A stretch of DNA of 64,000 bases from JAHRAW01 sp965249835 (GCA_965249835.1 CBDFMY010000003.1:124001-188000), one strand, 5' to 3'. Positions 31,603 through 41,242 are shown, counted from the stretch's first letter. Notes: generated by a model from the sequence alone, not told the origin. Program-made: numbers and translations.

Positions 31603-34034
31603 CGGAACACCGTGCCGAGATTGATTTGGAATTTCTCGGTGTCGTCGCCGGCTTGTTCGTTTAACGGCACCGCATAGTTGAGCGAGAATGGCCCGATTGG
31701 CGAGAACCAGTTGAACACCACGCCGACCGAATAGCGCAGGTCGCCGAGATCGATGGAGCCATCGGTTTTGTTGAACTCATACATGTTGGCACCGACTGAT
31801 TCGTGTTGTTTATACCCCTCGCCAAACACTTGTCCGCCATCCACGAACAAACCGAAACGTTTGTCGTTACCGCCTTCGCCGCCGAATGCCGGGAACAACA
31901 ACTCGGCACTCAACAACAGGCGGGTGTCGCCACCCGCCGATTCTTGGTTGTCGGGGTTTAAGGGGGCGGCGGTGTCGGTGGTGCCGCACCCACTTATCGC
32001 CAGCTCATATTCCAGACACCCCGAACTCAGCGGTCCCAGCGATCTTCCGGCGAAGCCGCGCACCGAATGTGAACCGCCGCCGAAGTATCGGCGGAAAAAC
32101 GGCAGGTCATCGGAATCACCGTAGCCATCGCCGTAACCGATGCCGACACTGCCTTTGAGCGCGAGGCTGCCGAGCGGCACATAATACGCGCCCTGCAAAC
32201 TCAACTTGTAGTATTCATACTCGCTGCCCGGCGCCGACACTTCCAGCGAAACCGAGCCGCTGGCACCTTTGGTCGGAAAGAAGAAATCGTTGCGCGTGTC
32301 TTTGGATAGCCCGACACGCATCAGCAGGTCAATGCCTTTGGCTTCGACATCGCCACCCCCATCCATGTAATCCTCATCCAACGCCTTGCGAAACTCAAAG
32401 GGTGTCTGGCTGGTGGATTTGATGTTCACTTCCTCCAGGGTGAAGCCCAAATTGAGCGAGTTGGTCTCGGCGATGGGGATTTTGTAGGTAAGCCCGGCGG
32501 CGGCGGTGTTGAGAACATATTCGGCCGAAGCCACTTCATCGGTATCAATCTTGCGCTGGGAAATACTGAAACCGCGGCTGACTCCGTCTGGCGTGTGGTA
32601 TGGATTGATATAGGTTATCTCGGCGGTTCGTGCGGCGTCGGAAGTGTTCAGGGCAACGCGCAACTCGCGCCCGGTGCCGAGCAAGTTTCGTTGCGCGTAG
32701 GAAGCCCCGACCAGCGTGCCATCGGAATCGGAATAGCCCAGCGAAAACGAAAGCGAGCCGGTATTGCGCTCCTTGACCACCACCTTCATATCCACCTGAT
32801 CGGCGGTGCCGGGCACCGCTGGTGTTTCAATGGAGACATCCTGAAAATAACCGAGGCGGCGCAGGCGCGCACGCGAGCGGCTGACCGCGCCGGCCGAATA
32901 CCACGCACCTTCAAATTGCCGCAACTCGCGCCGGATTACCTGATCGCGGGTTTGCAGGTTGCCGGTAATTTCCACTTTGCGCACATACACGCGCTGTTTC
33001 GGGTCAATGGTGAACACGGTTTGGACCACACGGGCTTCGCGGTCGGTTTCATAATACGGCTTCACATCAACGAATGCGTATCCTTCATCGGCAAACTTGC
33101 CGATCAACCCCACGCGGCTGGCGTTGACCACCTTACGCGAGAACGGCTCGCCCGGCGTTATCGTTATCAACTCTTCCAGATCGCTGCTGTGCGGCACTTG
33201 CGTGGGTCGGGTGACCTCAAAAACGGTATCGCCGAAAGTATATTGCTCGCCTTCGTGCAGGCTGATGCTGATGAAAATGCTTTGCTTGTTGGGGCTGATG
33301 TCCACGCTGCGGTCAACAATTTTGAAATCGTGATAGCCGCGGTCCAGGTAGTAACTGCGGATGGCTTCTATGTCGGCTTCCAGTTTTTGTTTGGAATACT
33401 GGTTGCGTTTGGAAAACCATCGGAAGCCGCGCTTGTCGCGCAACGACATTTGATCGATGATTTTTTTCACCGGAATAGTTTGTGCGCCGATGATATTAAT
33501 TTTCTTGATGGTCGCCACGCGTCCTTCGTTGATGCGCAATGTAATCTTCACGCGGTTGCGATCCAGATCCTCCACCTCGGATTCCACCGTTGCCGAATAG
33601 CGTCCGAGCGACAGATAGGTGTCTTTGATTTCTTGTTTGACTTGCTCAAGTCGCGCACTGTTGAAAATTCGCCCTTGCACCAAACCCGATTGCTCGAGTC
33701 CGGATTCCAGCCCGGCGCTGTCAATCACCTTGTTGCCGGTGATTACCAACTCGGCGATGGATGGCCGCTCGACAACTTTGACCACCAGCACCGTGCCGTC
33801 CTGTTCCAGCGCGACATCTTTGAAGAAGCCGGTGCCAAACAATTCCTTGATGCTCAGTTGCGCTTCCACGTCGTTGAGTTCATCGCCGACTTTCAAGGGC
33901 AGGTAGTTATACACCGTACCGGCTTCGAGTCGCTCCAACCCTTCAACCCGTATGTCGGTGATGACAAATGGCGTTATCGCGAGAGCGGTGGCGCAGTAAA
34001 ACCACAGCAGTGCGAGCAGAACGGTTTTTTTCAT
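31599..34034 (-). CDS. bamA: outer membrane protein assembly factor BamA
   Basis: BamA is the Omp85 core of the BAM complex that inserts beta-barrel proteins. The 811-residue protein (E. coli 810) starts at ATG 34034 with the signal peptide MKKTVLLALLWFYCATALA. Five POTRA domains follow, beginning TPFVITDIRVEGLERLEAGT. The barrel includes the conserved FFRRYFGGGSHSVRGFAGRS (VRGF motif), and the C-terminus ends in aromatic Phe-Arg after EKFQINLGTVF. A GTG three codons earlier is a weaker start. No insert is obvious. Confidence 0.97.
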   Translation of the reverse strand: MKKTVLLALLWFYCATALAITPFVITDIRVEGLERLEAGTVYNYLPLKVGDELNDVEAQLSIKELFGTGFFKDVALEQDGTVLVVKVVERPSIAELVITGNKVIDSAGLESGLEQSGLVQGRIFNSARLEQVKQEIKDTYLSLGRYSATVESEVEDLDRNRVKITLRINEGRVATIKKINIIGAQTIPVKKIIDQMSLRDKRGFRWFSKRNQYSKQKLEADIEAIRSYYLDRGYHDFKIVDRSVDISPNKQSIFISISLHEGEQYTFGDTVFEVTRPTQVPHSSDLEELITITPGEPFSRKVVNASRVGLIGKFADEGYAFVDVKPYYETDREARVVQTVFTIDPKQRVYVRKVEITGNLQTRDQVIRRELRQFEGAWYSAGAVSRSRARLRRLGYFQDVSIETPAVPGTADQVDMKVVVKERNTGSLSFSLGYSDSDGTLVGASYAQRNLLGTGRELRVALNTSDAARTAEITYINPYHTPDGVSRGFSISQRKIDTDEVASAEYVLNTAAAGLTYKIPIAETNSLNLGFTLEEVNIKSTSQTPFEFRKALDEDYMDGGGDVEAKGIDLLMRVGLSKDTRNDFFFPTKGASGSVSLEVSAPGSEYEYYKLSLQGAYYVPLGSLALKGSVGIGYGDGYGDSDDLPFFRRYFGGGSHSVRGFAGRSLGPLSSGCLEYELAISGCGTTDTAAPLNPDNQESAGGDTRLLLSAELLFPAFGGEGGNDKRFGLFVDGGQVFGEGYKQHESVGANMYEFNKTDGSIDLGDLRYSVGVVFNWFSPIGPFSLNYAVPLNEQAGDDTEKFQINLGTVFR

Positions 34035-34055
34035 TTTAAGCACGGTGGTGGGTAA

Positions 34056-35396
34056 CTAAAACAGCGACATAATATCATTATAAAAGGCCACGCTCATTAA
34101 CAGCAGCAACAGAACGATGCCGAGTTGTTGCCCGCGCAACATCATTTTTTGCGACGGCGGGCGACCGGTAATCGCCTCAAACGCGAAATACAACAAATGA
34201 CCGCCGTCCAGCAACGGGATCGGCAGCAGGTTCAGCAAACCCAGACTGATGCTGATAATCGCCAGGAATTTCAGAAAATCGGCATAGCCTGATTTCACCG
34301 TGTGACCGGCGAAGCGCGCGATGGTGATGGGACCCGACAGATTGTCCGACGACATCCGTGCGCTCAACATGCGACCGAGGGCGCGCAGGGTAATCATGGT
34401 CATGCGCCAGTTGTAATCCAGTGCCGCGGGAATCGCCGCCAGCGGGCCATAGCGCAAGCGCGTGATTTGCGGCATCGGGCGATACAACCCGATGCGACCA
34501 ATTTCGACGCCATTCACGGTAACCGGCTCGGGGGTCAGTGGCACGGTGATTTCATCGCCGCCACGCCGTATTAACAGGATCAACTCCTGCCCGGGGCGGC
34601 TCACGATATACTCGGTCAGGTCGTCCCAATTGCCGATCGGCTCAGCGTTGACGGCGAGAATCCGGTCGCCCTTTTGCAGGCCGGCGGCCGCGGCCGATGA
34701 ACCACTCGCCAGTTTATACACATCGGCCGGCGGAGACGGCGACCACAAGCCGAGTTGCGAAGTAATCTTGCTACCGCTGATGGTGTATTGGTCAAGGGTG
34801 CTGAAATCCACGCGCAGACTGCGCTCAAGGTTATCGTTGCCGATGACCTTGAAGTCGGCGGTATTGCCCTTCATCGCCTGATGCAACAGGTAGAGTTGAT
34901 GCTGGTCCCAGGTGCTGACCGCGCGCCGGTCGACGCTGATGATGCGGTCGCCGGCGCGAAACCCGGCTTGTTGCGCCGGCGAGTTCTCGCTCACCCGTCC
35001 CACCACCGGCTCAATGTCGTCGCTGCCGGCGACGAATAAAAGCCAGATGGCAAAAATCGCAAACAGGAAATTATAAGCGGGGCCCGCGACAACGATGGCA
35101 CTGCGCACGCCGAGGGACTTGCGGTTGAATGCCATGTTCGCTTCGGCCTGGTCGACCTCGCCTTCGGTCTCGTCAAGCATCTTGACATAGCCGCCGAGGG
35201 GAATCATGCCAATGCAATATTCGGTGGGGTCGTTGTTGCGGTGCCAAGTGAACAGCGGGCGACCAAAGCCGATGGAAAACTTCAGCACCTTGACGCCGAG
35301 TTTGCGCGCCACCTGGAAGTGGCCATATTCGTGCACCGTCACCAAAATGGCGATGGCGGCGATAAATCCAAATAAACTGTATGCGAATGTAGACAT
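34056..35396 (-). CDS. rseP: RIP metalloprotease RseP (site-2 protease)
   Basis: RseP cleaves membrane-embedded RseA and remnant signal peptides, feeding the sigma-E envelope stress response. The 446-residue protein has the zinc motif HEYGH at residues 22-26 in the first membrane helix. Two PDZ domains follow (ENSPAQQAGFRAGDRIISVD and GSSAAAAGLQKGDRILAVNA), and then LLPIPLLDGGHLLYFAFEAI, carrying the third zinc ligand. E. coli RseP is 450 residues. It lies between dxr and bamA, as usual. Confidence 0.96.
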   Translation of the reverse strand: MSTFAYSLFGFIAAIAILVTVHEYGHFQVARKLGVKVLKFSIGFGRPLFTWHRNNDPTEYCIGMIPLGGYVKMLDETEGEVDQAEANMAFNRKSLGVRSAIVVAGPAYNFLFAIFAIWLLFVAGSDDIEPVVGRVSENSPAQQAGFRAGDRIISVDRRAVSTWDQHQLYLLHQAMKGNTADFKVIGNDNLERSLRVDFSTLDQYTISGSKITSQLGLWSPSPPADVYKLASGSSAAAAGLQKGDRILAVNAEPIGNWDDLTEYIVSRPGQELILLIRRGGDEITVPLTPEPVTVNGVEIGRIGLYRPMPQITRLRYGPLAAIPAALDYNWRMTMITLRALGRMLSARMSSDNLSGPITIARFAGHTVKSGYADFLKFLAIISISLGLLNLLPIPLLDGGHLLYFAFEAITGRPPSQKMMLRGQQLGIVLLLLLMSVAFYNDIMSLF

Positions 35397-35424
35397 TTAA
35401 TTAATTAATGGGGGGTTGTGCGCG

Positions 35425-35461
35425 GCCGCCAATGCCCTTCGCACACCACTATCATTTGCGG
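35425..35461 (+). repeat. dispersed repeat module, copy 2
   Basis: This 37-bp module in the 82-base gap between rseP and dxr matches 17034-17070 with two substitutions. It is preceded by a run of six Gs, as the other copy is preceded by G-rich sequence. It marks a repeat family scattered through this chromosome. Confidence 0.85.
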
Positions 35462-35478
35462 AAAAGAAGCAAGCGTAA

Positions 35479-36672
35479 TCATCGCATCATCGGTAACAAT
35501 TCACCACACAACTCTCGCGCTCGTCGATCGGCTGCCAGCACGCTCTCCAAATCGCACGCATGCCCGGTGCCGGCTTGTTTCGTTGCCAATTCCATGGTGC
35601 GCTCGACCACTCGCGGAATCTGGTCAAACCCCAACTTTCCGCCGAGAAACGCCGCGACCGCCAACTCGTTGGCGGCATTCATTGTGGTCGGCAAAGTACC
35701 GCCGGCGCGGGCGGCCGCTTGAGCCAGGCGAATAGCCGGGAAACGTTCATGATCCGGTGCCTCAAAATCAAACCGACCACATTCAAAAAAACTCAAGGAG
35801 CGGGCACCGGAGTCGATACGCCGTGGCCAACCCAACGCATGGGCGATGGACACGCGCATATCCGGGCTGCCGAGTTGCGCGAGAACCGAGCCGTCCACAT
35901 ATTCCACCATGGAGTGGATGACGCTCTGCGGGTGAATAACGATTTCGATGTCGCCAACCTGCATGGAAAACAACACGCAGGCTTCGATTAATTCCAATCC
36001 TTTGTTCATCATGGTTGCCGAGTCCACCGAAATTTTCCGACCCATTGCCCAGTTCGGGTGGGCGCACGCCTGCTGCGGCGTAACCCGGCTGAACTGTTCT
36101 GCCGGCAGTTGGCGAAACGGTCCGCCGGAGCCGGTCAACCAGATTCGTCGAACGCCGGCCGCATCGGTAGTAGCGGCAACGCCCGGCTGCGGCAAGCATT
36201 GAAAAATGGCATTGTGTTCGCTGTCGAGCGGAATGACCGTGCTGCCGTGGGCGCGCGCTTCGTCCATGATTAAACGACCGAGCATCACCAGCGGCTCTTT
36301 GTTGGCGATCAGCACTTTCTTGCCGCCGCGCACCGCGGCCAGCGTGGAGCGCAAACCGGCCGCGCCGACGATGCCGCAGATCACGATGTCGGCACCACTG
36401 GCGGCGAGTTCGGACAACGCCCGGTCGCCGCCCAGTATTTTTGTGTCGGCGGGCGTGTTGGTCAATTCGCTTGCCAGTTGTTTTGCCGCCGCGTGGTCGG
36501 CCATGACCGCCAATTCGGGATTGAATTCGGCGCACTGGCGCGCCATGTCGGCGTGGTTGGCGTTGGCCGCAAGCCCGCACACGCGGTATTTGTCGGGATG
36601 GCGTCGAATGACATCGAGGACACTGACGCCGATGGAGCCGGTCGAGCCGAGCAGGATGACCGAATCGGTCAT
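35479..36672 (-). CDS. dxr: 1-deoxy-D-xylulose 5-phosphate reductoisomerase
   Basis: Dxr converts DXP to MEP with NADPH, the committed step of the non-mevalonate isoprenoid pathway. The 397-residue protein starts MTDSVILLGSTGSIGVSVLD with the NADPH-binding GSTGSIG. It contains ALLIANKE-type sequence (KVLIANKEPLVMLG), PLDSEHNAIFQCLP and the substrate-site LTGSGGPFRQLP. The SVDSATMMNKGLELIEACVL segment is diagnostic. Its start overlaps the cdsA stop by four bases, which decides for ATG 36672 over 36687. Confidence 0.97.
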   Translation of the reverse strand: MTDSVILLGSTGSIGVSVLDVIRRHPDKYRVCGLAANANHADMARQCAEFNPELAVMADHAAAKQLASELTNTPADTKILGGDRALSELAASGADIVICGIVGAAGLRSTLAAVRGGKKVLIANKEPLVMLGRLIMDEARAHGSTVIPLDSEHNAIFQCLPQPGVAATTDAAGVRRIWLTGSGGPFRQLPAEQFSRVTPQQACAHPNWAMGRKISVDSATMMNKGLELIEACVLFSMQVGDIEIVIHPQSVIHSMVEYVDGSVLAQLGSPDMRVSIAHALGWPRRIDSGARSLSFFECGRFDFEAPDHERFPAIRLAQAAARAGGTLPTTMNAANELAVAAFLGGKLGFDQIPRVVERTMELATKQAGTGHACDLESVLAADRRARELCGELLPMMR

Positions 36673-37550
36673 GCGCTCAGTCGCCACACGCCGACGAACA
36701 CCGGTGCCGCCGCCAGCAATCCGTCGATGCGGTCGAGCAGGCCGCCGTGTCCGGGCAACAAGCCACTGCTGTGTTTGACGCCGGCGCGGCGTTTGAGTTG
36801 GCTTTCAAACAAGTCGCCGATCACGCCGAACCACATGGCGGCCAGTGCGGCGAGCAACCACGTAGCCGTTTGCGCGGTGTTCAATTCCAACAGCAGCGCC
36901 GCCAACCAGGCTACCAAGCCGCCACCGATGATGCCGCCGAGCAAACCTTCAACGGTTTTGCCGGGGCTGATGGTCGGTGCCAGTTTGCGTCTGCCAAACG
37001 ATTTCCCGACCAGATAGGCGAAGATGTCGGCGCTCGCCACCACCAATAGCATGGCGATAGTCATTGCTTTGCCGGTGTCCGGTTCAAGACGCATCAGCAA
37101 CAGCGCGGCGAAGGCGAACAGGAAAATGCAGCCGCCCTGATATAGCATTGTGAATGGTGTCGGCGAGGTTGCCGATGATTTTTTCGCCAGACCGAAGGCT
37201 TGATACACCCAAAATACGATTCCGGCGAAACATAGAATCGGCAAGTATTCTTGTTTGGAGAAAACCGTCATCGCGGCGAAAACGAGTAGGGCGGCGATGA
37301 TTAGGGCACTAATGACGGTGTAAGAGAGATGGAAGTGGGTGATGACAGAAGTTTCTTCGACGGGAAAGTTTTCGCCAGAATTTGGCGAGGAAAAATTTTT
37401 CTCAGCGGCCACAACCAACCAACACCATTCCACTGACGCCACCAGCATCATCGCCAACACCAACACGGCAAACAACCACGGCGGCGAAACCAAAATCAGC
37501 ACCACCGCCGCCGCCGCCAGTATCAGGCCGGTGACAATGCGCTCCTTCAT
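36669..37550 (-). CDS. cdsA: phosphatidate cytidylyltransferase
   Basis: CdsA makes CDP-diacylglycerol from phosphatidate and CTP, the precursor of all phospholipids. The 293-residue integral membrane protein has about eight hydrophobic segments. The C-terminal family signature SQLKRRAGVKHSSGLLPGHG continues GLLDRIDGL. The SFGRRKLAPTISPGKTVEGL motif is also typical. A small hydrophilic loop at residues 51-70 (KNFSSPNSGENFPVEETSVI) is less common. Four-base overlaps join it to uppS and dxr. Confidence 0.95.
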   Translation of the reverse strand: MKERIVTGLILAAAAVVLILVSPPWLFAVLVLAMMLVASVEWCWLVVAAEKNFSSPNSGENFPVEETSVITHFHLSYTVISALIIAALLVFAAMTVFSKQEYLPILCFAGIVFWVYQAFGLAKKSSATSPTPFTMLYQGGCIFLFAFAALLLMRLEPDTGKAMTIAMLLVVASADIFAYLVGKSFGRRKLAPTISPGKTVEGLLGGIIGGGLVAWLAALLLELNTAQTATWLLAALAAMWFGVIGDLFESQLKRRAGVKHSSGLLPGHGGLLDRIDGLLAAAPVFVGVWRLSA

Positions 37551-38341
37551 GCCAACTGTGCCGGTAACTGCTCTGCGGTTTTACCGAATCTCCGCTGGCG
37601 ACGCGTGAATACCTGCAACGCTTGATCCAGATGTTTTTCGTTGAAGTCGGGCCAAAATGCGTCGGTGAAATACAACTCGGTGTAAGCCAGTTGCCACAGC
37701 AAAAAATTGCTGAGGCGTTGCTCGCCACCGGTGCGGATGAATAAATCCGGCGCCGGCAAGTCGCGGGTGCAAAGTCGCGATTCGATCATTGACGATGTGA
37801 TTGCGCTTGCGGCCAAGCCTTCGCGCTCCACCAGACCGGCAAGCGAGCGACACGCCTGGGTCATGTCCCATCTGCCGCCGTAGTTGATGGCGATGGTCAG
37901 GTTGAGGGCGCGGTTGTCGTGGGTCAGGGCAATGGATTCTTCTATCTTGCGCTGCATCGATTCGGGTAGTTGCGACAAATCGCCGATTACGCGCAAGCAG
38001 ATGTCATGCTCGTGCAGTAGCCGGACTTCGCTCACAAAAGTGGCGGCGAGCAACTCCAGCAGCCACGCGACTTCGGTGCTCGGTCGCTGCCAGTTTTCGC
38101 TGCTGAAAGCAAACAGCGTGAGATACGGAATACCGCGCTTGCCAAACATCGGCACCAGATTTTTCACCACTTCCACCCCGCGCCGATGGCCGGCGATGCG
38201 CGGCAAGCCGTGCGCCCGTGCCCAGCGACCGTTTCCGTCCATCACCACCGCAACATGGCGCGGCATCACCGGGTTGGTTTTACCGATGGATTCGGGCGAG
38301 GGGTTTTCCGCGGTGGGGAATTTCAGGGGATTGGATGACAT
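37547..38341 (-). CDS. uppS: (2E,6E)-farnesyl-diphosphate-specific ditrans,polycis-undecaprenyl-diphosphate synthase
   Basis: UppS makes undecaprenyl diphosphate, the lipid carrier for peptidoglycan and O-antigen. The 264-residue cis-prenyltransferase has HVAVVMDGNGRWARAHGLPR with catalytic Asp35. It continues with LTLFAFSSENWQRPSTEV and the RTGGEQRLSNFLLWQLAYTE signature, and FTDAFWPDF near the end. A 25-residue N-terminal stretch precedes the core. Neighbours dxr and cdsA share the polyprenyl and lipid theme. Confidence 0.97.
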   Translation of the reverse strand: MSSNPLKFPTAENPSPESIGKTNPVMPRHVAVVMDGNGRWARAHGLPRIAGHRRGVEVVKNLVPMFGKRGIPYLTLFAFSSENWQRPSTEVAWLLELLAATFVSEVRLLHEHDICLRVIGDLSQLPESMQRKIEESIALTHDNRALNLTIAINYGGRWDMTQACRSLAGLVEREGLAASAITSSMIESRLCTRDLPAPDLFIRTGGEQRLSNFLLWQLAYTELYFTDAFWPDFNEKHLDQALQVFTRRQRRFGKTAEQLPAQLA

Positions 38342-38365
38342 GGTTCAAGACAGAATTGTGTGCGG

Positions 38366-38923
38366 TCACATCGCCACCACTTCCTTTTCTTTTTCGCTGA
38401 CGATTTCGTCGATCGCCGCAATGTGTTGGTCGGTCAGGGTTTGCAATTCACTTTCCGCGCGCTTTTCCTGATCCTGACTAATCTCCTTTTCCTTGAGCAA
38501 TTCGCGCACCGTGTGAATCGCATCGCGGCGAATATTGCGCACCGCCACCTTGCCGTTTTCGCCTTCGCGCTTGACTATCTTGCCGAGTTCAAGGCGGCGG
38601 TCTTCGGTCATGGGCGGCAGCGGAATGCGCATAATCGTCCCGGCGGTTACCGGATTGAGACCGAGGTCCGATTCCAAAATCGCCTTTTCGATCACCGGCA
38701 GCATGATTTTCTCCCACGGCTGGATGGTCAGGGTTCGGGCATCGGCCACCGCCACCGTGGCCACCTGGCTGACGGGCGTTTGCGCGCCGTAATAATCCAC
38801 CGTCAGGTGATCGAGCAACGCGGTAGAGGCGCGGCCAGTGCGAATCCGCTTCATCTCGTCGCGGATGGACTCCACGGTTTTTTTCATGCGCCCTTCGGCG
38901 TGTTGGCGGATGTCGTCAATCAT
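38366..38923 (-). CDS. frr: ribosome-recycling factor
   Basis: RRF releases ribosomes from mRNA with EF-G after termination. The 185-residue product equals E. coli in length. It contains RMKKTVESIRDEMKRIRTGR, ASTALLDHLTVDYYGAQTPV and PWEKIMLPVIEKAILESDLG. The alpha-beta two-domain layout is intact. In most proteobacteria pyrH separates tsf from frr, but here only 24 bases do. Confidence 0.97.
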   Translation of the reverse strand: MIDDIRQHAEGRMKKTVESIRDEMKRIRTGRASTALLDHLTVDYYGAQTPVSQVATVAVADARTLTIQPWEKIMLPVIEKAILESDLGLNPVTAGTIMRIPLPPMTEDRRLELGKIVKREGENGKVAVRNIRRDAIHTVRELLKEKEISQDQEKRAESELQTLTDQHIAAIDEIVSEKEKEVVAM

Positions 38924-38947
38924 GCTCGGATCGCAATGGCTCTGCCC

Positions 38948-39835
38948 TCAAGCGCTCTTTCCGCCGGCCGCTTGCTCCCTTACCTCGGCGACGAAATCAT
39001 CGTTGCGCTTTTCCAGTCCCTCGCCCACTTCGAATCGAACCATCTGTTCCACCGTGGCCTCGCCGGCGGCAACCAGTTGCGCCACGCTTTGATCCGGGTT
39101 TTTAACAAACGGTTGCCCCAGCAAAGTATTTTCCTTAAGGAATTTTTTCATTCGCCCGACCACCATCTTGTGCGCGATGTCGGTGGGCTTGCCGCTTTGC
39201 TCGGCCTGCGCCATGAAAATGGCTTTCTCGCGTTTAAGGGTCGCATCCGGCATGTCGTTTTCCCCGATGCAAAACGGACGCGTGGCGGCAATGTGCATGG
39301 CCAGATCGCGGCCCAGTTGCGCATCGCCACCGCTCAATCTCACCATCACGCCGATGCGCGTGCCGTGCAGATATGTGCTCAGCGTGCCGCCATCGGATTG
39401 GAGCAGGGCGAAGCGGCGAACGCTGATGTTCTCGCCGATTCTGGCGATGAGTGCCTGGCGCGTCGATTCCACCTGGTCGCCGCTGTCCACAACCAACGTG
39501 GCCACCGCCTTAAGATCTTTCGGCGAGGCCGCCAGGATCGCTCTGGCGACCTGGTCGGCAAACGCCTGAAACGAAGTATCCTTGGCGACGAAATCGGTCT
39601 CGCAGTTGATTTCCACCAGCACGCCGGCACTCGCATCTGTGACCGAGACGATTACCCCTTCGGCGGCAATGCGCCCGGCTTTTTTCTCGGCCGAGGCGAT
39701 GCCCTTTTTGCGCAACTCTTCGACCGCGGCATCCAAATCGCCACCGGTCTCGCCCAGGGCTTTCTTGCAATCCATCATGCCGGCGCCGGTTCGCACGCGC
39801 AGTTGTTTAATCATTGACGGGGTAATAGTTGTCAT
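38948..39835 (-). CDS. tsf: elongation factor Ts
   Basis: EF-Ts exchanges GDP for GTP on EF-Tu. The 295-residue protein (E. coli 283) starts MTTITPSMIKQLRVRTGAGM and continues MDCKKALGETGGDLDAAVEE, the N-terminal EF-Tu-binding module. The next signature is VLVEINCETDFVAKDTSFQA, which includes the conserved TDFV. ATG 39835 has GGGAG upstream and is preferred to the ATG 20 codons earlier. The gene follows rpsB by 107 bases and precedes frr directly. Confidence 0.96.
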   Translation of the reverse strand: MTTITPSMIKQLRVRTGAGMMDCKKALGETGGDLDAAVEELRKKGIASAEKKAGRIAAEGVIVSVTDASAGVLVEINCETDFVAKDTSFQAFADQVARAILAASPKDLKAVATLVVDSGDQVESTRQALIARIGENISVRRFALLQSDGGTLSTYLHGTRIGVMVRLSGGDAQLGRDLAMHIAATRPFCIGENDMPDATLKREKAIFMAQAEQSGKPTDIAHKMVVGRMKKFLKENTLLGQPFVKNPDQSVAQLVAAGEATVEQMVRFEVGEGLEKRNDDFVAEVREQAAGGKSA

Positions 39836-39942
39836 CGTGGCTCCCCGTCCGTTGTCATCGTTGCCTTGTTTGTCATGCTCGTCTCGTTGTGTCATGGTTG
39901 TTTCGTCATCGCCGTATCCGGCATCGTCGCCATCGTCATTTG

Positions 39943-40971
39943 CTAATCTTGCGTTTTGGCGGTGGTTTTTTTCTTTGCGGTCTTTTTCGCAGCGGGGTTT
40001 TTTGTCGCAGTTTTTTTCACCAAAGTTTTTTTCTCGGCGATTTTTTTCACGGTGAGTTTTTTCTTTGTAGGTTTTTTCGCCACGGTTTTTTCATCATCGG
40101 TCTTTTCCTGTTCCGATTTCGTATCAACTTTTTTCTCCTCGACTTTTTTCTCCTCGACTTTTCCCGCTTCAACTTGTCCGGCCGATGCTGATTTTGCTCT
40201 GGATTTTTTGACAACCGACTTGCCAATCACTTCGCCGCTTTCATTGACTTCGACATATTCGTCGTCGCCACCGACCACCACCGTCTGCACCGAATTGCGC
40301 GCTTCGGTGATGCTGTCCACGGCCGCTTCCAGATACAACAGGATCGCTCGTGCCGAATCGTCGTTGCCCGGAATAATGTAATTGATGCCGTTCGGCGAGC
40401 AGTTGGTGTCCACCACCGCCACCACCGGAATGCCCAGTTTGTTTGCCTCGGCAACGGCGATGTATTCCTGTTCCACATCAATGACAAACAACGCATCCGG
40501 CAGACCGTTCATGTCCTTGATGCCGGACAGCGTCTTGTCCAATTTGATGCGTTCGCGTTCGAGGGTCAGGGTTTCCTTCTTGCTCAGGCGGGCGGTGGCG
40601 CCGGATTCGAGTTGCTGCTCCAATTCCTTGAGCCGGGTGATGGAATTCTTCACCGTCTTGTAGTTGGTCAGCATGCCACCGAGCCAGCGATGGTCGACAA
40701 ATGGCGAGCCACAACGAATGGCGTGCTCCCTGAGCGGCTTGCCGGCCTGGCGTTTGGTGCCGACGAACAATATTTTGCCGCCCTGAGCGGCCACGCTGCC
40801 GAGATAGTTCATCGCCTCGCGCAACATCGGCAAGGTCTTCTCGAGGTTGATGATGTGGATTTTGTTGCGGTCGCCGAAGATATACGGCGCCATTTTCGGC
40901 GCCCAGTAACGAGTCTGGTGCCCGAAGTGCGCGCCTGCCTTGAGCAGCCGGCGCATGGTGATTTCAGCCAT
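39943..40971 (-). CDS. rpsB: 30S ribosomal protein S2 with lysine-rich C-terminal tail
   Basis: S2 binds last to the 30S subunit and is needed for start-site selection with S1. Residues 1-245 are standard: MRRLLKAGAHFGHQTRYWAP, SVAAQGGKILFVGTKRQAGK, MLTNYKTVKNSITRLKELEQ and VAVVDTNCSPNGINYIIPGN. The product is 342 residues against 241 in E. coli. The last 95 or so residues are a Lys/Ala/Thr-rich tail with repeated KK and EEKK units, similar in style to histone H1-like proteins, including AKKTAKKKTTAKTQD. It is divergent from map. Confidence 0.95.
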   Translation of the reverse strand: MAEITMRRLLKAGAHFGHQTRYWAPKMAPYIFGDRNKIHIINLEKTLPMLREAMNYLGSVAAQGGKILFVGTKRQAGKPLREHAIRCGSPFVDHRWLGGMLTNYKTVKNSITRLKELEQQLESGATARLSKKETLTLERERIKLDKTLSGIKDMNGLPDALFVIDVEQEYIAVAEANKLGIPVVAVVDTNCSPNGINYIIPGNDDSARAILLYLEAAVDSITEARNSVQTVVVGGDDEYVEVNESGEVIGKSVVKKSRAKSASAGQVEAGKVEEKKVEEKKVDTKSEQEKTDDEKTVAKKPTKKKLTVKKIAEKKTLVKKTATKNPAAKKTAKKKTTAKTQD

Positions 40972-41242
40972 GATAACGGTTCACTGATGCGGGTTATTCC
41001 TCCACGGTTACTGTGCGCCAACCCGACCACTTTACCTCTTAATGTGACCAGGCACCCGGGCGGACATAATCACCGTGTGCGGTATTTTGCCGGCGGCTTG
41101 ACCAGCCCGCCGACGCTTGGGGCGGCAGATTTTACCCAAAAACGGTTGAAGAAAAAAGCGAAATGGGCGAATATTGCGCCATTCGGTGCAATTCTTTTGA
41201 CCGCACATCCGCGGCCGAATCAGCCCCAATAATGGCGTCCCC
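40972..41242. promoter_or_regulatory. rpsB-map divergent intergenic region
   Basis: The 271-base gap separates divergent rpsB (minus) and map (plus). On the minus strand a TAAAAT -10-like box is at 41134-41129 with a weak upstream box, leaving an rpsB leader of about 150 nt in which S2 autoregulation could act. A GGAGG 30 bases before the rpsB ATG is too far away to be its ribosome-binding site. I see no strong map promoter hexamers. Confidence 0.35.

Noticed and set aside
38360..39817. Plus-strand 485-codon frame
   Set aside because: It is antisense to frr and tsf, both of which match their families over the full length.
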